The position numbers and the translations under genes are program-made. 64,000 nucleotides of DNA from Comamonadaceae bacterium UBA2334 (GTDB lineage: Bacteria; Pseudomonadota; Gammaproteobacteria; Burkholderiales; Burkholderiaceae_C), in assembly GCA_002344885.1 (NCBI GenBank), contig DDUQ01000041.1:1-64000 (forward strand). The letters run 5' to 3'. The notes under the pieces were generated by a model that had not been told where the DNA came from, did not search any database, and saw only the letters and a program-made list of their open reading frames with translations. How positions within the stretch are numbered: position 1 is the stretch's first letter; each line of letters starts with the position of its first letter. This document shows positions 11,019-19,313 of this stretch, piece after piece.

Positions 11019-11905
11019 TGAGTCGAACGCCCGTCACACACGATCTGGTTCGCCGACTCAGCCTCAGTCTGCCGAGTTTTCCGCGTGTGCTCAAAGACAT
11101 ACTGGACACACTCGACGACCCGGATGCCAATTTCCACGTCCTGACCCGCGCCATTTCGCTCGATCCCCTCATCGGCGCACGGGTGCTCTGGGTGGCCAAC
11201 ACCGCCGCTGTGAGGGGCCGGCGCGAGTCGGCGGTCACCGACATCGCCACTGCCACCTCGCTGGCGGGTGTGACGCGTGTGCGTCACATTGCCATCATTT
11301 CCAGCCTCAGCACGTTTGCGGCCGGGGTCCGGCACAAGTTGCCCACTGCATTCTGGCCTCACAGCGTGTCTGTCGGTGTGTGCTGCGAAGAACTGGCGCA
11401 ACAGGTGGACGTGCCGGTCAGCCCGTCATCCGCGCTGGTGGCAGGTTTGCTGCATGACATCGGTCAGTTGTGGCTGTCGCATTTCGATGCCGACCGGCTG
11501 GCCGGTTGCTGGCAGGCTGCACAGGCGCGGCATGTGCCGATCGAGGCTGCCGAGGTCGAGTGCTTTTCGGTCAGCCACGCAACCATCGGCGCGTGGATGG
11601 CTGACGTGTGGGACTTGCCGGCCGACATCGTGGCGGCCATTGCCGGCCACCATCAACCGTTGCCGGCCAATGCGGTCGCCCTGTCGCCGCACAGCCAGCA
11701 TCTGGTCGATCTGATTCACATTGGGGAAGTGCTCTCCAATGCACTCGACCTGGGTGGTCGCTCGCGCAACCGCGTCACTCACCTCTCAGGGCCGGCTTGC
11801 GAACGCCTCGGTCTGGCTTGGGACGACGGTTCGCACCTGCTGTTTGGTCGGGTCGAGGCGCGCAGCCGGCACGCCAATTCTTTGTTTGCATTGCCGCCGC
11901 GCTGA
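11018..11905 (+). CDS. HDOD domain protein
   Basis: 295-residue protein with an HDOD domain over most of its length. The domain shows SLPSFPRVLKDIL at the start, an ISLDPLIGARVLWVANTA helix, and a retained LLHDIGQLWLSHF segment near residue 150. HDOD is a degenerate HD fold that normally lacks phosphohydrolase activity and serves as a signalling scaffold. It is coupled by TGATG to the small upstream gene and is followed 32 bases later by a CheY-like receiver. Gene order suggests a receiver-HDOD pair, but no target can be named. Confidence 0.88.
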   Translation: MSRTPVTHDLVRRLSLSLPSFPRVLKDILDTLDDPDANFHVLTRAISLDPLIGARVLWVANTAAVRGRRESAVTDIATATSLAGVTRVRHIAIISSLSTFAAGVRHKLPTAFWPHSVSVGVCCEELAQQVDVPVSPSSALVAGLLHDIGQLWLSHFDADRLAGCWQAAQARHVPIEAAEVECFSVSHATIGAWMADVWDLPADIVAAIAGHHQPLPANAVALSPHSQHLVDLIHIGEVLSNALDLGGRSRNRVTHLSGPACERLGLAWDDGSHLLFGRVEARSRHANSLFALPPR

Positions 11906-11937
11906 ACTGCCTTGCCGCTCTACCCGGAGAACCCTGC

Positions 11938-12306
11938 ATGCACGCCGTCCTCATCGTGGATGACCACCCGGAAATCAGGCACCTGCTGCGCATCGCCGTG
12001 GGCAAAGAGGTCACTTTGCTGGAAGCTGAAGACGGTCCCGGTGCACTTGCTCAGGTTGAACGGCATCACCCGTCGGTCGTATTTCTCGATGTCATGATGC
12101 CCGGTCCGATGGACGGCTTCCAGGTGTTGCAAGCCATCCGTGCCGACCCCGCCAACCGTCAGACCATCGTCGCCCTCATCACCGCGCGCAGCCAGGTGGC
12201 CGATCATGACAAGGCCTTGGCCTGCGGGGCCAACGCCTACTTCACCAAACCGTTCAGCCCTTTCAAGGTGGGCAAATGGTTGCAGGAGCATTTGGGCAGA
12301 CCTTGA
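11938..12306 (+). CDS. Single-domain response regulator (CheY/DivK type), copy 1
   Basis: 122-residue receiver with the acidic pair Asp8/Asp9, phosphoacceptor Asp51 in VVFLDVMMPG, and Lys104 in ANAYFTKPFSP. There is no output domain, so it acts by docking to a partner or as a phosphorelay intermediate. CGGAGA lies upstream of ATG. The 3' end is nearly repeated at 14227-14313 after the Aer gene, including 58 identical bases (12230-12287 and 14237-14294). The receivers at 21290 and 27917 share the same D51/K104 spacing and the KPFSP signature, so the three are paralogues. Confidence 0.93.
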   Translation: MHAVLIVDDHPEIRHLLRIAVGKEVTLLEAEDGPGALAQVERHHPSVVFLDVMMPGPMDGFQVLQAIRADPANRQTIVALITARSQVADHDKALACGANAYFTKPFSPFKVGKWLQEHLGRP

Positions 12307-12624
12307 TTTCAAAGCGCAGCAAATGCAGGCTCAGCCTGTCAATGAGTCAACTGCTGTTGGTTGGATTCGTTTTTGCTGTTTGCCCGATCAGCGCTCAAAA
12401 GCATTGACTCCTCATTCGGAGAGCAGACGGCACGAAAAGACATCCAGCCAAGCTGAATACCCACCAAATGATTCAGGTTGTCGGCGATGGGTTGTTGGTT
12501 CAGATGACGGTTGACTCAGTCAGGCTTGCAAAACACAGAATTTGCAAACTATAAGTTGTAAATTTTGTTAAAAATCATCAAAATACACCTTGATTTTTAT
12601 CAAGCGATCGTTTTGATCGAGCCT
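12307..12624. other. 318-bp intergenic region upstream of the Aer gene
   Basis: No gene is seen. The left half is ordinary GC-rich sequence. From about 12535 it becomes very AT-rich and carries a perfect FNR box at 12590-12603. The 9-mer AAACTATAA at 12546 also occurs at 21217, and the 12-mer AAAAATCATCAA at 12570 also occurs at 27184, both upstream of other genes of the block. No confident -35/-10 pair can be named. Confidence 0.6.
12590..12603 (+). promoter_or_regulatory. FNR/ANR box upstream of the Aer-type receptor
   Basis: TTGAT-TTTT-ATCAA is a perfect match to the FNR/ANR/DNR consensus TTGAT-N4-ATCAA. Its centre is 28 bases before ATG 12625. That is too close for the usual activating position (-41.5) if the start codon is correct, so the site could repress, or the transcript could start upstream and be blocked. 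Confidence 0.7.
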
Positions 12625-14169
12625 ATGCGAAACAATTCACCTGTTACCCAGAACGAGTACGACTACCCGGCAGATCTGATGTTGGTGTCAAGCACCAACA
12701 CCAAGGGCGAGATCACTCACTGCAACCGTGCGTTTGTTGAAGCCAGCGGATTCGACTATGACGAACTCATCGGGCAACCTCACAACATCATTCGCCACCC
12801 AGACATGCCAGCAGAAGCTTATCGGGACATGTGGCGGACCATTGGTGGTGGTCACCCATGGACCGGTGTCGTCAAAAACCGTCGTAAAAATGGTGACCAC
12901 TATTGGGTAGTGGCCAATGCCACACCCATCATGGAAAACGGCAAGCCAATTGGTTACCTCTCGGTTCGCACCAAACCTGACCGGTTACAGATTCAAGCTG
13001 CCGAGGCCCTTTATGCCAAGCTCAATGCAAGGAACAGTGGTCTGTCCTTGGAGCGTGGTCAGGTCGCCCGTACCGGTGTATCGAGTTTGACGCAAGCATG
13101 GGGTCGCAGCAGTGGTCAAGCTCGACTGGGCATGTTGCTGTTGGCCATGGTCGCTGTCAGTTTGATGCCCACGGCAATGGGTGCAGACGTGCAGACAGCA
13201 TTCATCATTGAAGGTATTGGTTTGCTCTTGCTTGGTTTGGCTATCATGCTATGGTTTCGATCTAGTGTTGCTGCGCCCTTGCAAATTGCGGAGCAGTTTG
13301 CCCGTGACGTGGCAGCTTGCAATCTGATGACGCGTGTTGACACATCCGCCCCTGAGCCGGTGGGCAGTTTGCTGCGTAACCTGTCGCAAATCCAAGTCAA
13401 CCTCAAAGCCATCATCGGCGACGTGCGTTCAGAGGTGAGTGGATTCGGTCAAGCGGCGCAGGAGATAGCGTCGGCCAGTCGTGACTTGTCGGCACGCACA
13501 GAAACGCAGGCCAGCAACCTTCAGCAGACGGCTGCATCCATGGAAGAACTCGCTGCCACAGTGCGAACCACTTCGGACAATGCAAACGCCATGGCCGAGC
13601 AGACACAGCGAAGCGCAGCAATCACAGTCAAAGGGCAGGCGGATATCCGCACGGTTGGGAGTGCTATGAAGGGTATTGAGAGTTCTTCAAAGCAGATGGG
13701 CGAAATCATCAGCGTGATCGAGGGAATAGCCTTTCAGACCAACATTCTCGCGCTGAACGCGGCAGTGGAAGCGGCTCGTGCGGGAGACCAGGGGCGGGGT
13801 TTTGCCGTGGTGGCTGGCGAGGTGCGAAGCCTGGCTCAGCGCAGCGGCGCAGCAGCCAAGGAAATCAAGAACCTGATTCACAGCGCGTCTGACCAGGTCA
13901 GCAATGGCGTAAACCAGATGGGTCAGGCCAGCGCCACCATCGACGATGTCGTGACCGAAATCAACGCAACACGAACAGTGGTCGAAGAAATTCGCCATGC
14001 CACGCGCGAGCAGTCAGAAGGACTCATGCAGATCAACACTGCGATCGTCCAATTGGATAACGTGACTCAACAAAACGCTGCCATGGTGGAGCAAACCAGC
14101 GCTGCGGCAGACAACCTCAGTATCGGAACAGAGGGTCTCAGGCGATCAGTGGCCGTATTCCGCCTTTGA
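12625..14169 (+). CDS. aer: Aer-type PAS chemoreceptor (aerotaxis)
   Basis: 514-residue methyl-accepting receptor closely matching E. coli Aer. The N-terminal PAS domain (residues about 20-120) contains the Aer signatures GQPHNIIRHPDMP, MWRTIGGGHPW and VVKNRRKNGDHYWV, which form the FAD pocket. Two hydrophobic segments (about 170-210) form a membrane hairpin with almost no periplasmic loop. A HAMP region and the cytoplasmic signalling domain follow, with hairpin tip [20 protein letters not shown]. Aer senses cell energy or redox state through FAD. ATG 12625 aligns with the Aer N-terminus; TTG 12565 would overlap the FNR box. No CheA or CheW gene is nearby. Confidence 0.93.
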   Translation: MRNNSPVTQNEYDYPADLMLVSSTNTKGEITHCNRAFVEASGFDYDELIGQPHNIIRHPDMPAEAYRDMWRTIGGGHPWTGVVKNRRKNGDHYWVVANATPIMENGKPIGYLSVRTKPDRLQIQAAEALYAKLNARNSGLSLERGQVARTGVSSLTQAWGRSSGQARLGMLLLAMVAVSLMPTAMGADVQTAFIIEGIGLLLLGLAIMLWFRSSVAAPLQIAEQFARDVAACNLMTRVDTSAPEPVGSLLRNLSQIQVNLKAIIGDVRSEVSGFGQAAQEIASASRDLSARTETQASNLQQTAASMEELAATVRTTSDNANAMAEQTQRSAAITVKGQADIRTVGSAMKGIESSSKQMGEIISVIEGIAFQTNILALNAAVEAARAGDQGRGFAVVAGEVRSLAQRSGAAAKEIKNLIHSASDQVSNGVNQMGQASATIDDVVTEINATRTVVEEIRHATREQSEGLMQINTAIVQLDNVTQQNAAMVEQTSAAADNLSIGTEGLRRSVAVFRL

Positions 14170-14211
14170 AGCATGGTGAGGTGAGGCCAGTTGCTCCCAT
14201 GCGGCACGTCC

Positions 14212-14313
14212 ATGGAAAAAACTCAAGCCTGCTTGACCAACGCCTACTTCACCAAACCGTTCAGCCCTTTCAAGGTGGGCAAATGGTTGCAGGAACAGTT
14301 GCTTTCCCGCTGA
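14212..14313 (+). pseudogene. 3' fragment of a response regulator gene
   Basis: An in-frame remnant starting at ATG 14212 and ending at TGA 14311-14313 encodes ANAYFTKPFSP-like receiver sequence (NAYFTKPFSPFKVGKWLQE) and a different tail, QLLSR. Bases 14237-14294 are identical to 12230-12287 of receiver copy 1, and weaker identity starts at 14227. Only the last quarter of a receiver remains; the Asp pair and phosphoacceptor are missing. A 33-residue peptide could be made, but no ribosome-binding site is seen. It marks a duplication or recombination event flanking the Aer gene. Confidence 0.85.
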
Positions 14314-14403
14314 GTCCTGTCAGCCAGGCCCTTTCAGGGAAACGAGACCGCTTCATCTCAGTTCTCCTTTGCCATCTTCGCATCGGCCAGCAGGCCGTTG
14401 AAA

Positions 14404-14417
14404 TTGATTTGAATCAA
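14404..14417 (+). promoter_or_regulatory. FNR/ANR box upstream of the heme-c chemoreceptor
   Basis: TTGAT-TTGA-ATCAA matches the FNR consensus perfectly and sits in a longer palindrome ATTGATT-TG-AATCAAT (14403-14418). Its centre is about 125 bases before ATG 14536. A TATATT hexamer at 14468-14473 would place the box near -70, a usual class I activating position. Confidence 0.75.
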
Positions 14418-14535
14418 TAAAAATATTTTTTGTTGATTTTTACCAAATGACACGGCAAATATTGGACTATATTCAAGAAAACAACATATCCTCTCCAGCG
14501 CGCTGTGGCGTGTTTTTACCCCCCAAGGAACGGTC

Positions 14536-16077
14536 ATGAGAACCGGGAAAGTCAAAATCTGGATGCAACTGCTCGGCACGGTCGCCCTGGCGCTCGTGAT
14601 GGTCTGGACAGGTGTGATCATCTGGCAAGGCCACGTGAACCGCGAGTTGGCCATCCAGCAAGCGACCGACTATTCCCACAGCATGCACAACGCCACCATG
14701 GCCGGGCTGACCGGCATGATGGTGACCGGCACAGTCAGCGAGCGCCACGTGTTTCTGGACCAGATCAAGCAGCTCGGCACCATCCGGGATGTCAGGGTGC
14801 TTCGAGGCGAGCCCGTGAAGGTTGCGTTCGGTCCTGGGACCAGTCAGGACGACAGCCAGCCTGATGCGATTGAAAGTCAGGTCTTCCAGACCGGCGAAGC
14901 GCGCTTCCAGGTTGAGGCAGATCAGCACGGCGAGTACCTTCGCGCAGTCCGGCCGGCGCTGGCGCTGACCGATTCGCTCGGCAAAAACTGCCTGACCTGC
15001 CATCAGGTGCCTGAACGTTCTGTGCTGGGTGTCGTCAGCATGAAGGTGTCGCTCGACAAGGTGAACGCCGAGCAGGCTGCGCAGCGATGGCAGTCCATCT
15101 TGCTGGCTTTGGTCACCGCCATACCGGTGCTGGGTCTGATTTACCCTTTCATCCGCCGGGTGGTCACCCATCCGCTCGAATACGGTGTGCAGACTGCCAG
15201 GGCCATTGCCGCCGGTGACCTGACGCATCAGATCGACGTGACCTCGAACAATGAGATCGGCGCTCTCCAGCGGGCGTTGCAGGACATGCGCAGCAGTCTG
15301 GCCCGAACGGTTGGTCAAGTGCGTTCGGGCACCGAGGCCATCTATGGCGCATCCGGTGACATTGCCCGTGGCAACAGTGACCTGTCCGCCCGCACCGAGC
15401 AACAGGCCGACAGTCTGGAGCGAACAACCCTCTCCATGCGGCAGTTGACGGCCGGCGTGAACCAGAATGCGGCCAATGCCCACAACGCCAGCGACCTGGC
15501 CGCATCGGCATCGGGCGTAGCCGAGCGGGCCGGTGGTGTGGTGTCTGAGGTGGTAAGCACCATGGACGCCATCAATGCGTCGTCGCGCCGCATTGCCGAC
15601 ATCACCAGTGTGATCGACGGCATTGCCTTCCAGACCAACATCCTCGCGCTGAACGCTGCGGTCGAGGCCGCACGGGCCGGTGAGCAGGGCCGTGGTTTTG
15701 CGGTGGTGGCCAGCGAAGTGCGCAGCCTGGCCCAGCGCTCGGCGGCTGCGGCGCAGGAAATCAAGGCGCTGATCGGCGACTCGGTCGGCAAAATTGATGC
15801 GGGCAGCGCACTGGTGCACCAGGCCGGTGCCACCATGACCGAAGTGGTGGAAAGCATCCGCAACGTGTCGGTCATCGTCAGCGAGATTGCCCAGGCCAGT
15901 GCCGAGCAGACGCAGGGCATTGAGCGCGTGAACACCGCCATCGACGAGATGAACGACGTGACGCAGCAAAACGCCGCGCTGGTCGAGCAGGCCGCCGCCG
16001 CCGCGCAGTCTCTTCAGGACCAGGCGGGCAACCTGGAAAAACTCGTCCAGACGTTTACCTTGCCTGTGGGGCATTGA
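14536..16077 (+). CDS. Methyl-accepting chemotaxis protein with periplasmic heme-c motif
   Basis: 513-residue receptor. TM1 spans about residues 11-31, a periplasmic domain about 32-183, TM2 about 184-206, then HAMP and the signalling domain with tip [20 protein letters not shown] near residue 370. The periplasmic domain contains Cys152-Leu-Thr-Cys155-His156 (bases 14989-15003), the CXXCH site for covalent c-type heme, just before the last strand and TM2. It therefore likely senses redox state, oxygen or another heme ligand in the periplasm. AAGGAA precedes ATG. A perfect FNR box lies upstream, which fits an oxygen-linked role. Heme attachment is inferred from the motif only. Confidence 0.92.
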   Translation: MRTGKVKIWMQLLGTVALALVMVWTGVIIWQGHVNRELAIQQATDYSHSMHNATMAGLTGMMVTGTVSERHVFLDQIKQLGTIRDVRVLRGEPVKVAFGPGTSQDDSQPDAIESQVFQTGEARFQVEADQHGEYLRAVRPALALTDSLGKNCLTCHQVPERSVLGVVSMKVSLDKVNAEQAAQRWQSILLALVTAIPVLGLIYPFIRRVVTHPLEYGVQTARAIAAGDLTHQIDVTSNNEIGALQRALQDMRSSLARTVGQVRSGTEAIYGASGDIARGNSDLSARTEQQADSLERTTLSMRQLTAGVNQNAANAHNASDLAASASGVAERAGGVVSEVVSTMDAINASSRRIADITSVIDGIAFQTNILALNAAVEAARAGEQGRGFAVVASEVRSLAQRSAAAAQEIKALIGDSVGKIDAGSALVHQAGATMTEVVESIRNVSVIVSEIAQASAEQTQGIERVNTAIDEMNDVTQQNAALVEQAAAAAQSLQDQAGNLEKLVQTFTLPVGH

Positions 16078-16194
16078 TGCAAATGGGCAACCACAGCGTC
16101 ACTTTGCGGTGATCGTCCACAGTCGCAGCGCCCCACGAAGTGCCGAGAACAACAACAAGACTGCACAGGGACTCACACCATTCTGTTTCCCATC

Positions 16195-17229
16195 ATGTTG
16201 CAAACGCTTTCCAGCTACCAAACCGTGATCGACGCCATGTCAGCCAACATTGCCTTGCTGGACGTCGAAGGTGTGATTCGCATGGTCAACCGCAACTGGC
16301 GCAAGTTTTCGGATGCCAATGGCGGTACGCCCGGCGAATACGGCATCGGCCACAACTACCTCCATCTTGACAAAGCGTCCTCATGTGAGCCACCAGGCAA
16401 CAAGCTGGCGGCTGCACCCGAGGAGCGCAAGAACCTGGCGCAGGCCGTTTCAGGTATCCGTGAGGTCATGGCGGGCCACACGAACCGGTTCGAGATGTCG
16501 TACCCGTGCCATTCGCCGCAGGAAGAGCGCTGGTTTCTGCTGACCGTCACACCGTTTGACGGCGACTCGCCCTTCAGCGTGGTCGTGGCGCACGAAAACA
16601 TCACGCAACTGGTCAAGTCCGAGAAGCAGGCGCTGCTGCACAGCCAGCGCCTGATCGCCACCTTCAAGGACACCGTCGAAGCCATCAGCCTGGCCATTGA
16701 GATGAAAGACCCCTACACGGCCGGACATCAGCGGCAGGTGGCAGATCTGGCCGTGGGCATTGGCGAGGCCTTAGGGCTTGACCGTGACCAACTGTTCGGT
16801 TTGGCCCTGGGTGCGAGCATCCATGACATCGGCAAGATTTCTGCTCCAGGCGAAATTCTCAACCGTCCCGGCAAGTTGACATCGCCCGAGTTCATGATCA
16901 TCCAGGCTCACGCCGATGCCGGTCACGACATCTTGAAAAACATCGGCTTCCCCTGGCCGATTGCAGACATGGTGTGGCAGCACCATGAGCGCTGGGACGG
17001 CAGTGGTTATCCCAGGAAGCTGGGTGGCGAGGACATCTGTCTGGGCGCTCGCATCATTGCTGTGGCAGACACCTTCGATGCCATCACCTCGCATCGACCG
17101 TACCGTCCGGGGCGCTCGGTGTCGGTGGCCGTTGACGAAATCCAGCGGGGCAGGGGCACGGCGTTCGACCCCCAGGTCGTCGATGCAGCCCTGCCGCTGC
17201 TGCGGGCCAGGGCGCTCAGCGCGAGTTGA
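16195..17229 (+). CDS. PAS-HD-GYP protein, predicted c-di-GMP phosphodiesterase
   Basis: 344-residue protein with an N-terminal PAS-like domain (about residues 8-140, with VNRNWRKFSDANGG) and an HD-GYP domain (about 155-340). The metal-binding His210-Asp211 lie in HDIGK, the second histidine cluster is HHERW, and the GYP signature is complete in WDGSGYP (residues 267-273). HD-GYP enzymes hydrolyse c-di-GMP. It lies 22 bases before a small zinc-binding gene and a hybrid kinase on the same strand, so these three may be co-transcribed. The PAS ligand is unknown. Confidence 0.93.
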   Translation: MLQTLSSYQTVIDAMSANIALLDVEGVIRMVNRNWRKFSDANGGTPGEYGIGHNYLHLDKASSCEPPGNKLAAAPEERKNLAQAVSGIREVMAGHTNRFEMSYPCHSPQEERWFLLTVTPFDGDSPFSVVVAHENITQLVKSEKQALLHSQRLIATFKDTVEAISLAIEMKDPYTAGHQRQVADLAVGIGEALGLDRDQLFGLALGASIHDIGKISAPGEILNRPGKLTSPEFMIIQAHADAGHDILKNIGFPWPIADMVWQHHERWDGSGYPRKLGGEDICLGARIIAVADTFDAITSHRPYRPGRSVSVAVDEIQRGRGTAFDPQVVDAALPLLRARALSAS

Positions 17230-17251
17230 CAGACCGTAAGAGGATAAAAAA

Positions 17252-17515
17252 ATGTCTTTCAACTTCATCACTCGGCTACTGGGCAAACCGAGGAAGGCCG
17301 GGTCGAGTCAGCTCGATAACGCGCCTTCGCCATTGACGTATGAATCGGTTTACAGAAGCGAACCCGGGGCAGCAAAAGACCTGGCACTGCAGTGCTCCCA
17401 ATGCGGCAACGCTGTCAAACTCAGCACCGCACGTTTTTGTCTTGCACATCCCCAGCGGTTCGGGGGCCATATCTTTTGCAATGACTGCCTGTCGAACGGC
17501 AAGTCAGTGTCTTGA
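17252..17515 (+). CDS. Small cysteine-rich protein, probable zinc ribbon
   Basis: 87-residue protein of unknown function. It contains CSQCGN, then FCLAHPQRFGGH and FCNDC, a spacing of cysteine pairs and histidines typical of a small zinc-binding fold. The N-terminus (MSFNFITRLLGKPRK) is amphipathic and basic. AAGAGG lies eight bases upstream of ATG, so it is a real gene. Its position between an HD-GYP gene and a hybrid kinase suggests a role in the same pathway, but nothing in the sequence proves it. Confidence 0.7.
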   Translation: MSFNFITRLLGKPRKAGSSQLDNAPSPLTYESVYRSEPGAAKDLALQCSQCGNAVKLSTARFCLAHPQRFGGHIFCNDCLSNGKSVS

Positions 17516-17560
17516 GATGCAAACCAGTAATTGTGTCATCCCCAATCCTGAACCAATGTC

Positions 17561-19252
17561 ATGTTGACCCAGACTGATCTCATTCCGCTGGCAATGTTGG
17601 TCATGGTCATGATGCTGGGGCTGTGGCAGGTTTCCAGGCGTCAAAAAGCTGCCAATGGCAGGCTTGCGGCTGACATCGAGACACTCAGGGCGTTGGAACG
17701 TCATCTGCACCTGACGGAGTCCAAACTCAGCCACGTGTTCAATGCCGTGCCCGTGGGCATTGTGGTGATCAATGCCCACGGTGCCATCGTCCGAGCCAAC
17801 GCGGCGACGGCCACGATGTTTGGCTTGAACGAGGCGGCGCTGGTGGGGCAGAACGTCGGCGTGCTGATGCCGGCTGACCGGCGCAGCCAGCATGCCCAGG
17901 ACATCGACACCTACCTGCGCACCGGCATCCAGCACATGCTCTACCGTCCCCGCGTGGTGGAAGGTTGCCGCAAAGACGGCACGCGCTTCCCGTTGCGGCT
18001 GTCGGTCACCGAAACACGGGTCGACGACGAGCTCTACTTCGTCGGTGTGCTCGAGGACTTCACGCAGATCAAGGCGAATGAAGCCCAGTTGATCGAAGCA
18101 CGCAACAAGGCCGAAGTGGCCAACCGGCTCAAGGGCGAATTCCTGGCCAACATGAGCCATGAAATCCGCACGCCCATGAACGGCATCGTGGGCATGACAC
18201 AACTGGTGCTCGACACCGAGCTGCAGCCCCAGCAACGCGAGCACCTGACGCTGGCCAAAGACTCGGCCAACCACCTGCTGGTCATCATCAACGACATCCT
18301 CGATTTTTCCAAAATCGAGTCCGGCGCACTGGAGCTGGAGCCCGCGCGCATTCAGCCCGAACAGATCCTGCGCCACACCGTCAAGTCACTGCGCGGCCTG
18401 GCCGACAGCAAGGGCATCGGCCTGCGCCACACCTGCACACCGGCGGTACCGGCCGAGGTCATGGCCGACCCGGTGCGGCTGCGCCAGGTGCTGACCAACC
18501 TGATCGGCAACGCTGTCAAGTTCACTCACGAAGGCGAGGTGGCGGTACACATGGATGCCACACCGCCCGCTGAAGATGGCAGCGTGATGCTGCAGGTGCA
18601 GGTGGTGGACACCGGTATCGGCTTTGACCCGGCCAAGGCCGAAGCCCTGTTCAAACCGTTCGAGCAGGCCGACGGCACCATCACCCGCTCGTACGGTGGC
18701 ACGGGACTGGGGCTGGCCATTTCGCGCAGCCTGGTCACGCTCATGGGGGGCAGCATCTCGGCCACCAGCACACCGGGCAAGGGCTCGACCTTTGCATTCA
18801 ACGTGTGCAGCAATCTGGCGCCGCCAAGGGCAGTGGCCGGGTGCAGCGAGCCGATGAAAATGGCCACTGCCGATGCCACTGGGGCCTGCAAGATACTGGT
18901 TGCTGAAGACCATCCTATCAACCAGAAACTGGTTGCCCTGCTGCTGACCAAGATGGGGCACCACCACGTGATGGTCGAAAACGGCCAGCTCGCGCTCGAT
19001 GCGCTGGCGCAGGAACCATTTGACCTGGTGCTGATGGACGTGATGATGCCCAAAATGGACGGTGTCACTGCGCTTCGGCAATTGCGCCAGCGGGAGGCCG
19101 GCACCGGCCACCACACACCCGTTCTGATGCTCACGGCACACGCCATGACGGGTGACCGCGAGCGTTACCTGTCCCATGGTGCTGACGGTTATGTGTCCAA
19201 ACCGCTGTCGCCTCAGGTGTTGGAGGCAGAGATGAACCGCTTGATGCACTGA
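17561..19252 (+). CDS. Hybrid sensor histidine kinase (TM-PAS-HisKA-HATPase-REC)
   Basis: 563-residue hybrid kinase. A single N-terminal membrane segment (residues about 6-25) is followed by a PAS domain (about 55-170) with [15 protein letters not shown]. The H box [15 protein letters not shown] lies near residue 205, the ATPase G boxes [18 protein letters not shown] and [11 protein letters not shown] near 350-390, and a receiver with [13 protein letters not shown] near residue 490. There is no HPt, so phosphate must pass to a separate HPt or one of the standalone receivers. No periplasmic sensor exists; the PAS is cytoplasmic. Confidence 0.94.
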   Translation: MLTQTDLIPLAMLVMVMMLGLWQVSRRQKAANGRLAADIETLRALERHLHLTESKLSHVFNAVPVGIVVINAHGAIVRANAATATMFGLNEAALVGQNVGVLMPADRRSQHAQDIDTYLRTGIQHMLYRPRVVEGCRKDGTRFPLRLSVTETRVDDELYFVGVLEDFTQIKANEAQLIEARNKAEVANRLKGEFLANMSHEIRTPMNGIVGMTQLVLDTELQPQQREHLTLAKDSANHLLVIINDILDFSKIESGALELEPARIQPEQILRHTVKSLRGLADSKGIGLRHTCTPAVPAEVMADPVRLRQVLTNLIGNAVKFTHEGEVAVHMDATPPAEDGSVMLQVQVVDTGIGFDPAKAEALFKPFEQADGTITRSYGGTGLGLAISRSLVTLMGGSISATSTPGKGSTFAFNVCSNLAPPRAVAGCSEPMKMATADATGACKILVAEDHPINQKLVALLLTKMGHHHVMVENGQLALDALAQEPFDLVLMDVMMPKMDGVTALRQLRQREAGTGHHTPVLMLTAHAMTGDRERYLSHGADGYVSKPLSPQVLEAEMNRLMH

Positions 19253-19313
19253 ATCAGGCGCGATTGTGTGCGGCCATTGTCCCGCTGCGCTGTTCAGCGG
19301 GTGACGACCGGCA

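Noticed and set aside
14473..16074. 533-codon open frame on the minus strand
   Set aside because: It is the antisense of the heme-c chemoreceptor. Composition is His/Gln/Arg/Gly-rich with no motif, as expected for a shadow frame in GC-rich DNA.
12625..16077. A full chemotaxis operon around the two receptors
   Set aside because: No cheA, cheW, cheR or cheB was found. The single-domain receivers are CheY-like but sit beside HDOD, binding-protein and GGDEF-EAL genes.
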